From Anaeromyces robustus (lineage: Eukaryota > Neocallimastigomycota > Neocallimastigomycetes > Neocallimastigales > Neocallimastigaceae): DNA of 64,000 nt. Below, piece after piece: positions 26,601 to 39,384 of this stretch. The stretch covers positions 43,501 to 107,500 of the forward strand of contig MCFG01000206.1 in assembly GCA_002104895.1 (NCBI GenBank). The letters run 5' to 3'. The translations under genes and the position numbers were made by a program. The notes under the pieces are model-generated. The model searched no databases and was not told the DNA's origin. It was given only the letters and a program-made list of their open reading frames with translations. Each line of letters opens with the position of its first letter. The first letter of the stretch is position 1.

Positions 26601-28520
26601 TTTCATTTTTTAAATTATCAATGAACACTTGTAATCTTTTAGATTTATTTCGAGATTCTTCTAATTTTTTATTTATATTTTTATTATCATTAATGGTATT
26701 AGAAAGATCTTGTTGTAAAAGGGTAATTTTTTCTTGAACATCTAATAAAGTTTGTTTAAATTTATTTTCATTATCACATTTATTTTGATATAAAGCATTT
26801 TTTAAATTTTCCTTTTCTACATTAGCATCAGAAAGTTCCTTTTTCAATTGATCTATCATATTATAATTTAAATCTAATTTTTTTTTCAAATCATTGGTTT
26901 CATTACAATAATCTTCTATTTCCTTTTTATATTTATCATTTATATCATAAGATTTAGTTAATTCTTCTTTAAGTTTTAATTGAGAATTATAATTTAATTC
27001 TAAATCATTTTTTAATTTGGTATTCGTATCATAACTTTTATCTAATTCTTCTTTTAAATCATTATTTAATAATATTTTTTCATCAATTTCTTTTTTCAAT
27101 TTTTCATTTAAAGAATGATATATTTTAATTTCACTTTTATCTCGATCACTTATCGTTTTTATTTCATTTAATTGATTTTCTAAATTATCATTTTCTTTTT
27201 GAATTCGATTAATATCTTTTGAAAATTCTTTTGTCGTTTTTTCTTCTTCCATTAAATCTTTTTTCAAATTTGTAATGGTAGTATGACTTTCTCGTAATTC
27301 CTTTTGTAATCCTTCATTAATTAAATCATATTTTGAAAGTTCTTTAGATAATTTTTCAATTTGTTCTTTTAAATTTTCTATAATATTATCTTTTTCGGTA
27401 ATATTTTTCCAACTTTCTTCTAATTTTTCTTTAAATCGATCATTATTTAATTGATAATCTTTTTTCCTTAATTCATGTAATGAAGAAATATTTTTTAAAT
27501 TTTCATTTTCTACTAACATATTATCTAAAGCTTTTTTTAAAGAAATATTTTGTTGATTTAATTTATTACTGGAACCTTTTTCTCTTTCTAATAAAATTTG
27601 AGTTTCTTTTAATTCATTTTTTAATGAAAAAAATTCTTTTGATTTTATTCTTTCTAAAATTTCTTTATTTTTTTCTTCTCTTTTAGCATTATTATTACAA
27701 ACTTTTAAATTAGAATTTTCTCGTTTTAAAGATTTAATTAATTCATTATCTTTATTAGAATTATTTTTTAAATCATTATAAAGTTTTGTTAAATGATCCG
27801 AAACTTCCTTTTCACGTTCATGATTATTTTGAGAAATTCTTAATTGATTTTTTGTATCATTTAATTCTTTTATTTTATCATTTATTAAATTTTGTAATTG
27901 TTGACATTCATTATCTTTTTCTTTAAGTATTTCTTCTAAATGTTGATAATCAATTTTTATTTTTTCAATAATTTTCATACTTTCATTTTCATAATCTTTA
28001 TTATTTTTTAATCGGATAATTTCATTTTCAAATTTATTTTTTAATTCTATCCATTTATCAGAATCTTTTAAATATTTTGTTTGCCATTTTTTAATTTCTT
28101 CATCTTTTATTTTTACGACAGCATTATATTTTTTTTCTTCTAATTTTAATCTTAAACTATAATCATTTATTTCTCTTTGATAAGTTCCTTCTAATTGTTG
28201 ATATTGTGATTGTAATTTTCGATAAATATGTTCTAGCCGTATATATTTATTTCTTTCTATTTCAATATCTGTAATATTGTCATCATCTATATAATCCTTT
28301 TTTTTTATTAATTATAATTATTATTATCATTATTTTTAATTGATAAATATATATTATTATTTAATATAATAATATTATATATATAATAATATTATATAAT
28401 ATTATGTAATATTTTAAAAATTTATTAATAATTATAATTTTTATGTAATACATATGTAGAAATATATATATTATTATAATTATCAAATATTTATACCTTT
28501 ATATCCGAATCGAAACTCAT
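23605..28520 (-). CDS. Large coiled-coil protein with Asn-rich C-terminal region
   Basis: I join three exons: 28520-28497, 28296-26542 and 26244-23605, all phase 0 with GT-AG introns, giving 1472 residues. The first exon (MSFDSDIK) is short and is the least certain part. Residues from about 30 to 1100 are heptad-like, rich in Lys, Glu, Leu and Asn (for example LKEELDKSYD, LEKELKKIKEE), a long coiled coil comparable to golgins or tethering/scaffold proteins. From about 1130 to 1420 it becomes Asn-rich low complexity, coded by imperfect AAT repeats, and ends in a more ordered acidic tail (about the last 55 residues). No motor, kinase or membrane domain is seen. Function not recognised; a structural or scaffold role is inference. 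Intron 26245-26541 holds a short CT repeat. Confidence 0.82.
26493..26507. repeat. Short CT dinucleotide repeat in intron
   Basis: About seven CT units (GA on the coding strand) inside intron 2 of the coiled-coil gene, about 35 bp inside from its 5' splice site. A pyrimidine dinucleotide repeat is rare in this A/T-rich window. Confidence 0.85.
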
Positions 28521-28879
28521 TTTTTGTTAATATTAATTTAGTATATGGGGATAAAAAATTTTTTTTATGTATTAATCTTTGTAGAAATAATTATAATATT
28601 AAGATAATATAAAGATGAATTTATTATTGTTAAAATTTCCTTTTTATTTATATAAAGTTAAAAAAATTTTCAAAATAAAAATCAGAAAAACTTTTTTTTC
28701 ATTTATTTAATTTAATAATAAAAGATATTTAATCGATTATGAATATTTATGAATTATATATAAAATGTTGGAAATTCAAACAATACATAAATAAATTTAT
28801 TTAAAAAGAAATTCTTTTTTAATGTAGATATTAGTCAAAAATGAATTATGATAGTAATGAATATATTTTATATATATTC

Positions 28880-28910
<31 letters not shown>

Positions 28911-29465
28911 ATGATGTTAATATTTATTTTTATTAGTTATTATTTTATTTTTTTATTCTTTTTTTCCATTCTAAATTATAAAATAAAAAAAAAAAACCAC
29001 TTTTTTTTTTATATTTTTATATTATAATAAATATCTTAAATTATTCTTTATTATTAAAATCTACAGATTAAAAAAAAAATTTTTTTTTATATATTTTTTT
29101 AATTTTTTTTCAAAAAAAAAAATTATCTCTAAATAATAAATTTTATAAAAGTATTAAAGTTTTTAAAGTAAATAAAATAAAAAAAAAAGCAAAAAAGCAA
29201 AATAAAATAAAATTTTATTTTTCATAAAATCATTTTTACCCATTTCATCAAATAAAAAACTTTATATTAATAATTCAATACATTTTATAATAATTTATTC
29301 CTAAAATGTATATGCATATATATTTTTTTATATTAATAATGACAATACTTTTTTGGAACAATAATTAAAAGTAATAATTTTTTATTTTTTTATTAATTTA
29401 ATAATTTATTTATTTATATACATCATTTATTATTATTATAATTGTTACTTTTATTATACTTTTAC

Positions 29466-29520
<55 letters not shown>

Positions 29521-29804
29521 AATGGTATCATTTGGATAAGTTATTTATACAGATAGAATAATAAATAGAGATTAATTGATAATTGATTAATAATTTAAAC
29601 AAATATATTTTTATTATTTTTTATTATTAATTATTATATATTAAATAATTAAAATAGGTAAAAACTACAAAAAAAATAAAAAAATAATAATAATAATAAT
29701 ATATATAGTTCATTTATAATATGAAAAAAGAAAATATATATATATAATTTTTTTTTTATATTATATTATATTTTCAATGAATTTATTTATTTTATATATT
29801 AATA
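28521..29804. other. Intergenic region, no gene seen
   Basis: Between the 5' end of the coiled-coil gene and the 3' end of the NSRP1 homologue, both on the minus strand. Contains an ATT array at about 29468-29518 and A/T homopolymers. Confidence 0.6.
29468..29518. repeat. (ATT)n microsatellite
   Basis: About 17 uninterrupted trinucleotide units in the intergenic region. Confidence 0.9.
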
Positions 29805-31500
29805 TTATTTTCCCATAGATGCAAGTCTTTCTTTTTCTTTTTTTCTTTCTAAATATCTTCTTTTAGCATCTGATATAGAATCATCTGTAGATTTTTTAGA
29901 CATTTTTCTTTGAAGTTCTTCTTTTTGTTTTTGAATTTCTGCTTGTTTAGCTTTTTCTTTTTCTAATTTTTGACTTTGAACATATTCATAAGCTCTTTTT
30001 CTTTGTTCTTTAATAGCTTCACGACGTTTTCTTTCTTCTTCTCTCTTTCTCCTTTCTTCTTCCTTTTTCAATTCATATGCTTTTCTTCTTTCTTCTCTAC
30101 GTCTTTTTTCTTCTTCTCTTTCCTTTTCCAATGATTTTACTTTCTTTTTAGATATATTTAATCCTGCATTTAAAAGTTGTCTTTTATCAATAACTTCATT
30201 ATCATCATTTAATGCAATTTTTTTACCAGCATTTAATGCTTCTTTTAATTGATCTTCTTCTTCTTCTTCTTCAGATTCTTTTTCAGATTCTTCTAATTTA
30301 TCATCCTTAATATTATTTTTACCGGTTTTTAAATTTTCTGGTTTTACTGGTTCATGAGATCTTGAATTTAATATATTTCTGTAAAAACCTGTCATACTTC
30401 CTTTATTAGCTTCTTCTTGTTCTATATAAAAAAAAAAAGAAAATAAGTTAATAATGAATAATTAGTAATAATAATAATAATAATAATAAATAATTAATAA
30501 TAATAAATAATTAAGAATAATATAAATATATATATATATAATCAATTGAATAAAAAAAAAATAAAAAAAAAATTAAAAAAAAATACCTTCTCTTTTTCTT
30601 TCCTCTTCTTCTAATCTTCTTAATTCTTCTTGTTGTTCTCTATAGGCTGAAGTTACAAACATTTCTTTATCTTTATATTTATCACCTTCTTCTTCACGTT
30701 CTTTTTGAATTCTTCTTTCCATAATACGCATTTGTTCTTTTTTACGTCTTTCTGCTGATGCCAATAAAGACGCTATATATTTTGGCTTTAATAATAAAAT
30801 ATATATATATATATTATAGTAAAGAAAAAAAAAAAAAAAAAATTCCAATATACATATAAAAATAAAAATAAATATATAAAATAATTTATTAATAAAATAT
30901 TATATATATAAAAAATAAGAAATATACATATATATAAAAATCATATTATATATATATAAAATCATAAAAATAATGAAATAAAATGACATTTCATTTAATT
31001 TGAAATGTCTAAAATTTAATCTTTTATTTTATTTTTTGAATAAAATTCTAAATAATAAAAATTTTTTTTTTCTTTTTAATTATCTTTACCTTTTTCTTTT
31101 CATCTTTATCTTTACCTGTTCCTTTTTTTCTTTCTAATTCTTCACGTTTCATACTATCATAAACTTCATCATAATCATATACACTAGGATCTTCTTCCAT
31201 GGCTTTTTTATATTCTGCTTCTACTTGTTTTGAAGCATTTTGTGTCATAGTTCTTAGTTCTAAATTAATATTTTTTTTTGAAGTATTAATACTTGATACA
31301 TTATTATTATCATTATCACTATCATCATCATTTAATTGTGAAAAAAGTGGATTAACTTTAAGAGGTTTTGAATTTAAACTAGTTTTTTTATTATTTCCAA
31401 AACTTATATTTATTTTTTTATTTGATTTTACTGGCATAATTAAACCATATTTTTTACCAGAAGCACCTTCAACATTTCTTAAACTTCCTGTTGATGCCAT
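29805..31500 (-). CDS. NSRP1: NSRP1 (CCDC55) family nuclear speckle splicing regulator
   Basis: Three exons, 31500-31090, 30785-30587 and 30421-29805, join in frame to 408 residues with GT-AG introns. NSRP1 is a nuclear-speckle RNA-associated protein that influences alternative splicing in animals. Landmarks in the family order: KKYGLIMP near the N-terminus, an EDPSVYDYDEVYD segment (about 107-120), then at the start of exon 2 PKYIASLLASAERRKKEQ, KEMFVTSAYREQQEEL, and in exon 3 TGFYRNILN. These match the human protein's YGLILP, ATVYEYDSIYDEM, PKYIHNLLKA, FVTSAYK and SGFYRHLLN blocks. The C-terminal half is a Glu/Lys/Arg-rich helix ending with AKRRYLERKKEKERL. Splice edges are supported by these blocks being continuous across the junctions. 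Confidence 0.9.
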
Positions 31501-32654
31501 TTTTCTTTTATATGATTATTATTATTATTATTATTATTTTAGTTTCTATATTTTCTTAATTTTATTAAGATTAATTTCTTTCTAATAAAGATAAAAAACT
31601 GAATTATGAATTATTATATAAAAAATCAATGTAATTATATTTAAATATTATATATATATATATATAAAATAAAAACGAAAATAAATTATATTAGATTAAT
31701 GTATGTATATATAAATTTTAAATTTATACTATACAATTAATGAAATTTAAAATTTCAAAAATTTTCATGATTTTTACATTTAAATATATATACTTATATG
31801 AATTTTTTTTTTTATATTTAATTTTTTAAAAAAATAAAAGTACACAATATATTATATATTATATTTATTTAATTATTAATAAAAGATTTTATATACTTAC
31901 TTTAACAATAAAACAAATAAATAAATAAATAAATAAATAAATGAATATATGATTAATTAATTTGAGCGTAGTTCTTTATTTAAAAAACTAAGAAAAAAAA
32001 AAAAAATGGTGATGAATTATTTATAAAACTAATTTTTTAATTATTAATAATTAATAATCTTTTTTATAAAATAGACAATTCTATTGTGGCTGTGTTTATT
32101 TATAAAAAATCAAGCCACATTTATAATATTTTAAAATTTTTGAAAAATTTATTAGAAATTAAAAAAAGAAAAACAAAAAACAAAAACAAAAAACAAAAAC
32201 AAAAACATAAAAAAAAATCATTATTAATAAAAAAATATTGAATAAATATAATATTCATAGTTTTAAAATAAAAACGATTAAAATAATTATTTTTTTTAAA
32301 CATTTTTATTTTATTTAATAATTAAAATATATTTACTATAATTTCAAAATTTATTATATAGTTTTTTAGTTTTTTTTAAATATTTTTACATTTTTTTTCA
32401 ATGCAAATTATACCAATATAGTTTTAGGGTTTACAATATATAAAATATATAAAAAATTATATTATATGTTATATATCATTTAAAAAAAAATATAAACCAA
32501 AGTAAAAATTATTAATACTAAGGATGTATTAAAACCTAATAATAATAAAAAAAAAAGAACAGAAAAAATTTGTTAATTAATTATTCAAAATAGATTTATG
32601 TTTATTTATTTTTTTTTTTAAATGATTATTTTTATTTTATTTATATATTTTTTT
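31501..32654. other. Intergenic region, no gene seen
   Basis: A/T-rich, with a short AAAT run near 31915-31942 and a 7-bp inverted repeat (TGTGGCT ... AGCCACA, about 32085-32120). No coding frame beyond low-complexity ones. Confidence 0.55.
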
Positions 32655-33898
32655 TTATCCCTTCCTATATAATTTACCTTTTTTAATGAAAACACCAGAA
32701 TTATTTGGTAAATTATCATCTGGTAGACCAGTTTGATTATTTATTAAATTTTGAGGAGGATTTCCTGTAAGTAAAGTTAAACATGGATTATCTGAATATT
32801 TAACAGTAAAAGTCTCCTCATCATTAGTAGTACTACTACTACTTATTTTTACCCCATTTTCTACTCTATTTGGACATTCTTTAGTATATATTTCTTGTTC
32901 ATATCCTAAAATTAAATCTCTTTTTCTATTATTTGTATTTGTATTTGTATTTGTATTTGTTGAATTATTAAGACATGAATAAATATTTTGCATAGCATTA
33001 ATATATTCTGTAAATTTTGGATCACTTAATACCCCTGTAAATTGACTTAATCGACTAGCACTATCAATTTGTTCAGTTCTAAAAGTAAACCATTTATCGG
33101 ATGGAAAATCACTATCTATTATTTTTATACAAGTTTGAACAAAATCTTGACAATTATGACATAAAAAATCATAATTATCAGGATAAAAACTATAATCATC
33201 TCCAAGTTTTTCTCTTTCTTTTATTCCATGACTAAGTTCTTCTGGAGTTACCTCTGTTTCTCCATTATATATACTTCCAAGTTTATTCCAATCCCAACCA
33301 TCATTATCTTTTTTTTTATAAGTATATTGACTTACACCTTCATTACTAAATTCAAAAAGTTGATCACCTAATAATAAACAAGTATGTTTAACATTAAAAG
33401 TTTCAAATAATTCATAATAGGTATCATCTTTAAAATATTCATAAATTTCATCAATATAATGTTTATCATTTAATTGTTCTAAATTTAATAATTTATAAAG
33501 ATAATTTTTATTTCCTTCTTTAAGTGCAACAATTAATTCCAATTCTCTAACACCTACTACCCATTTATACTTTTGTCTTTTCGTTAAATTCTCTTTAGAA
33601 TTCAATCTTTATAATATTTTTTTTTATTCCGAAATAAAAAATCATTTAGAATATATTTAATTTATATATAATAATAATTAATAATAACAAATTTAATAAT
33701 TATCATTATCTTGTATAATAAATATATATAAAATATTACAATCTTTATTTTTTTCTTTATAATTATTAATATTAATATTATATTTTTATTATTATATATT
33801 AATTATTATATACTAATAATCAATAATTTTTAATACCCATGAATATTATTTACTAATAATAATATGATTAGTAGATTAAAAAAGTATTTGAAAACCAT
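32655..33898 (-). CDS. Probable secreted LRAT/PPPDE-like (permuted papain fold) protein
   Basis: Two exons: 33898-33837 encodes a classical signal peptide (MVFKYFFNLLIILLLVNNIHG) and is spliced in phase 2 to 33606-32655, giving 337 residues. The main exon has no ATG near its start, which is why an upstream exon is needed; the GT donor at 33836 and AG acceptor at 33608-33607 restore the frame. The core has a His in VKHTCLLLGDQLFEFS (His about 95) and a Cys in DFLCHNCQDFV (Cys about 173). A His in an early strand and an Asn-Cys at a helix start is the arrangement of circularly permuted NlpC/P60 folds (LRAT, PPPDE peptidases, DUF862-like). The C-terminus has a Thr-Asn dipeptide repeat. Catalysis as an acyltransferase or cysteine peptidase is inference; the fold call is by motif only. 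Confidence 0.72.
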
Positions 33899-34708
33899 GT
33901 CAACTTTTAAATGAAAAAACTTTTTTTTTTTTTAAATAATTTTTCCTTATTTATGTAATGTATAAATATATATAATTACCATACCATGATAATTATGGTT
34001 ATATAATTATATTCAAAATTAAAATTTACCGATAATTATTTATTAACATAAAAAAAAAGTGTAAATATCTTATAATTTAAAGTTTAATTTAAAATATAGA
34101 ATAAAAGTTGACAATAAAAAAAAAAAAGAATTTTTTTAACTTTATTTCATTAATATATATCTATATATTATTATTATTATTATTATTATTTTATTTTTTT
34201 TTTTTTTGAATATTTTTTTTAAAAATTATAATAGAGATCAACGGTTTTACAATTGTTTTACAATTGAAGCATAATGTTATAAAATGTATTGATTATTTAT
34301 GAATATAAAATCATAAATAATTAATGTATTATGTAAATATTAAAATTAAATAAAAGAAAAAAATACACATAAGATTTTTATGAAAAAAAGAAAAAAGAAG
34401 ATAATAAATAAAATATATCATATAATAATAATATTATCATAATGATAACGATTATGTATATCAATTTTAAGTAGTAATAGAAAAACAATATTTTAAAAAA
34501 AATAAAAAAAAAAAAAAAAAAAAAACAGAAATAACTAAATGAACATATAAAAATATAAAAATATAAAAATATAAAAAAATTTCTATGATAATAAAAAAAC
34601 AAAAAAAAAAAGTTTTTATTTAGGATATATTTAAGATATAAAATAGAATTTTCTAAATGATTATATTATATAATAGATCTATTTCAAATAGAAGCTATAA
34701 AAATTCTT

Positions 34709-34747
<39 letters not shown>

Positions 34748-34930
34748 ACGTTTTGTGTTTTGTGTTTATATATTTTATATATATTAGAAAAAGTTTTTTG
34801 TTTTATTTGAAACATTTATTCTATTAAAAACTATAACCTAACCTAAATAGAATTATAACTAACAATTATTGTACTACATGAATATCAATCATATTCTAAC
34901 AATTATGTATCCTCTCTTATAAATAAATAA

Positions 34931-34967
<37 letters not shown>

Positions 34968-36255
34968 AATAATACTATTAATTATTTTAAAATTAAAATA
35001 ATCACTCTAGTTCTTTACTCTCTTTATAAAAAAATTATTTTTTATAAATAATCTAACTTTTTAAAACTTTATAAATAATTGAACATTATAATAAATATAT
35101 TTTTATATTTTATAATAATTATTATTTACTATTTTATTTTATTGTATTTTATTTTATTTGTTTAATTTTTGAACTCTTGTAAAATTAGAGTTCAAATTTT
35201 GATTATATTATAATATAATAATTTTTTTTATTAATAATAAATAACCTATTTATGAATACTAAAATAATAATTATTATTGGATTAGTAAATTATTCTATGA
35301 ATGAATATTCTATTTATTTATTATAAAGAAATTCGAAAAATAAATGATTCCATTTTATATTTAATATAAAAATAGAAATAATCCCATAAATATTGCTGTT
35401 GCCAATGGTATATATATTACAATTGTATATATATATATATAACTAAACAAAAAAGAAAAAAAGAAAAAAAAACAAATAATTAAAAGATATATTAGTTTTA
35501 TTTCAATACAAAAAAAGAAAAAAAAAAAAGAAAAAAAGAAAATAAATGTTTTATATCATAATAAAAAAAAGATATACCATTAAAATATTTATTTTTGTTA
35601 CATAAATGTTTTACTGATTTTATTAGTAAAAATATTTATAGTATCTGTATATAATAACAAATGAGACAAACATTAAATATTGTTAAAAATAAGATTAAAT
35701 TATGGTATTTATTTATATATAAAAAAAAAGAAAAGCAAAAAAAAAGGTAAAATGAAAAAATTTTTTCCTTTTTCAATATTAGAAAAAACAAAAAAGACAT
35801 AATAAAACAAATTTTTTCTATTTTATTAGATAAAAAAATTTTTTTTAATTTTGTATAAAATGTTTTGTATACAAACACACAAACACAAAATTAAAAAAAA
35901 AAGAACTTTTTTAGTATATTTATTTTATTAATAAAAATGTTTTTTTTTTATGTGTATATATGTATATATGAATATGTAAATAAGTATGTTTAAATGGAAT
36001 TCATAAAAAAACTAATAATAATCATAATAATAATAGTAAATTGATGAATTTATTATTTTATAATTTTTTATTTATAATTTATGTGAGAGAATTTATATAA
36101 ATAAAAAATGCAAATCTTTTTTTATTTTAATTTAATTTAATGTTATATGAAATACAATAAATAAATCATTCAATATTATTTATTTCTTTTTTTCCTTTTT
36201 TCTTTTTTCTTTATTTTTAAATCTTATTTCCATAAAATGATAAATTGAAATAAGA

Positions 36256-36284
36256 TGTATTGGTTTTATCTTTTAACCAATACA
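36256..36284. repeat. Inverted repeat, 10-bp arms
   Basis: TGTATTGGTT (36256-36265) and AACCAATACA (36275-36284) with a 9-nt loop. Just downstream the 12-mer CATGGGTTACTT occurs twice in tandem (about 36341-36366). Confidence 0.85.
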
Positions 36285-36449
36285 AAAAAACATCTATAAG
36301 TAAAAACATCATAACTTGGTTAATTTTATGATTGATGACTCCATGGGTTACTTCATGGGTTACTTTTATAATATTTAGATAGAATGAAATAATAATAAAA
36401 AAAGAAAAAAAACAGAATACATAAACTATTAATATTAACAAATATAAAC

Positions 36450-36571
<122 letters not shown>

Positions 36572-38103
36572 TAATGAATTAATACAATAAATGTATAGAG
36601 ATGTATATATTGTTTCATTTCATTCTACATTTATTAATTATAGAATTTATTTATTTTTTTATAATATTATGACAATAATTTGATCTAAAGTTTTATAGTT
36701 ATGAATATATATATAAATTGAAACAAAAAAAAATATTTATTTTATTAATTTATAAATCAATATGAATATTAATATTAAAATAAATCTATATTAATAATAA
36801 ATATTTTTTATATATAAATAAATAAATAAATCTATATTAATAAATAAATAAGTTTTACGTTTTACTAGAATCAATAAATAAATAATTATAATTTATTAAT
36901 ATAAAAAATTTAATTTATATTTTTTGAATATTCTAAAAAAATTTTATTAATTAAGATGACTAATGTTGTAAATCATTTAATATTTCTATATGTTTATTTA
37001 TTTTTTTATTTTTTTATATTGAATAAGAAAATTATAATTATTATAAAAATAGTAGTATTATGCTTAATGACTAATAATTAAAAATTCTTATTTATTTATT
37101 ACTATAATAACTGAATAATAACTGAATAATAACTGAATAATAACTGAATAATAAAAATTATGTATTAAAGAATAATAATAGTAATTATATTATATAGTAA
37201 TAATAATAATAATTCTACTAATTATTCTTTAAAATTTTATTTAAATCAAAGTATTAGAATAATGATGATAATAAAAACTTAACATTTAAAAAGTAAATAA
37301 AATAAATTAATTATATTAATTATGTATTATTTTTTATATTTTTTTTCATATTATACTATATATATATAATATCCATATTTTAATCGTTCATGTTTGTTAT
37401 TAAAAATGTTTTGGATATTTATAAAAGCAATAAAGTTGAGAAAAAAAATAATAAAGTGTATTATATATTTTTGTTTTTTAATTACTTTTTTGAAATTGCA
37501 ATATAAAATATTTATTTATTATTTTATTTATTTATTTATTTATTTATTTATTAACTTATCTTGATTAATTATAATTAATTAAAGAAAAAGAATTCTTTAT
37601 TTAATTATTAACAATAATAAGAATTATAAATAATTCGTTTAATATAAAATTAAATTTTTTTTATTATGAAAAATAAAACTTTTTTTTTTTTAAAACCGAT
37701 CCAATAAATTTGTAAAAGGAGATTTGTGTAAAAAAATATGACTTGGGCAAGAGAAAAAAAAGGATTAAGCAAATATTATAAGAATGTTCAAAAAAAAAAA
37801 AAAAAAAACTAAAAATTAAAAATTAAAAACTAAAAAACTAAAAATCTTAAATGAATTAATTTAAAAAAATATTATAAATTAAAATTTTGTTATGTCATCA
37901 ATTATTTTTATGATTTTTTTTTTAAAAATTTTATTTAATAATTAAACCAATAGAATTTCAATTTAAATTGTTTTAATATATAACTTATAAATAAACTAAT
38001 ATATTTCATAGTATATTAATATAATATATTTCTATTAAAACAATTCATTAAAACTAATCATCCTCCATTTTAGCAAAGATATTGAAACATGAAGAATAAA
38101 TAC

Positions 38104-38174
38104 TTTGAAAAAAAAAATGTGTACCATACCAATAAAATAATTTATTGGTATGGTACACATTTTTTTTTTTTCAA
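38104..38174. repeat. Long near-perfect hairpin, 20-bp core arms
   Basis: Core arms 38117-38136 and 38141-38160 (ATGTGTACCATACCAATAAA and its exact complement) with a 4-nt loop ATAA. The pairing extends outward through an A run against a T run into TTTGAAA/TTTCAAA, and imperfectly further. Mixed-sequence arms exclude a microsatellite origin. MITE-like remnant or structured transcript. Confidence 0.93.
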
Positions 38175-38199
38175 ACTATCATTCTTTATTTTAATAATT

Positions 38200-38510
38200 A
38201 ATAAAATAATAATAATAATTAATAATTAAAACTAATTAATAAAATAATAATTAAAAATATTTAATAATAATAATTAATAATAATATTTAATTATAATATT
38301 TAATTATAATATTAAATAATATTTAATAATAAAATAATAATATTCAATAATAATATTTAATAATAATATTTAATAATAATATTTAATAATAATATTTAAT
38401 AATAATATTTAATAATAATATTTAATAATAATATTCAATAATAATATTTAATAATAATAATATTTAATAATAATATTTAATATTTAAAAATAATAGATAA
38501 TAATCAATAA
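38200..38510. repeat. Degenerate AATAATATTT-type tandem repeat
   Basis: Irregular repeats of TTTAATAATAATA about 12-13 bp long, regular between about 38340 and 38480. It directly follows the hairpin at 38104-38174. Confidence 0.85.
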
Positions 38511-38992
38511 TTATTATTATTTTCATATGATTTAATTTAAACGATTAAAAATAAAAAAATTTTATTTAAATGTAAACTTTTTGTTTATAATATCATTTGA
38601 TAAACACATTCATATAAATACTTTTAATCATAAAAAAAATATAAATCTATTTAGAATCTATTATTAATAATGATTGTTATTGTTATTCTATATAATTCTA
38701 TGATTAAAATATAAAACACACACACACAAAAAGTTGTATAATCATTTTGTGTTTTTATATTTTTAAATTAAAATTTTAAATTAAAAATAAAAGTGCAAAT
38801 CTTTATTATTCAAATCTTGTATATATAACATTAGTTTAGTATTATCATAAAAACTGAATTATATTAAAATAAATATTAAAATAAATAATAATTATTATTA
38901 TTATTAATTATTATTATTGTTATTAGTATTTGATTTTCTTTTTTAATTATTTATTAAAGATGAATAATAAAATATTAAAGTTTATATTAAAA

Positions 38993-39055
<63 letters not shown>
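38993..39055. repeat. (AAAT)n microsatellite
   Basis: About 15 tetranucleotide units in the gene desert. Confidence 0.9.
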
Positions 39056-39056
<1 letters not shown>

Positions 39057-39320
39057 AGGTAAATAAATGGTTTTAAGAATATTGATCTTTGGTTGTTTGT
39101 TTGTTTGCTTGTTTGTTTTAAAAAAAATTCTAATTAATAAATAATGAAATAGGAAAAGATTTATTGGTATATTTGTTATTAATGTAAAGGAATAAATATA
39201 AATATGAAATGATAATTAATTTATCATTTGAATTCTTTTTTTTTTATATATTCAACCCTTAATTAATATTAAAATTTTAATAATTAATTAATTAAAAATT
39301 TTTTTAATATTTACTTGTTG

Positions 39321-39384
39321 TATTATATTATATTATATTATATTATATTATATTATATTATATTATATTATATTATATTATATA
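39321..39384. repeat. (TATTA)n microsatellite
   Basis: About 12 pentanucleotide units TATTA, a different phase and composition from the AAAAT arrays elsewhere. Confidence 0.9.

Noticed and set aside
31199-31585. 128-codon plus-strand frame opposite the first NSRP1 exon
   Set aside because: Antisense shadow; the minus strand matches a known family and splices correctly.
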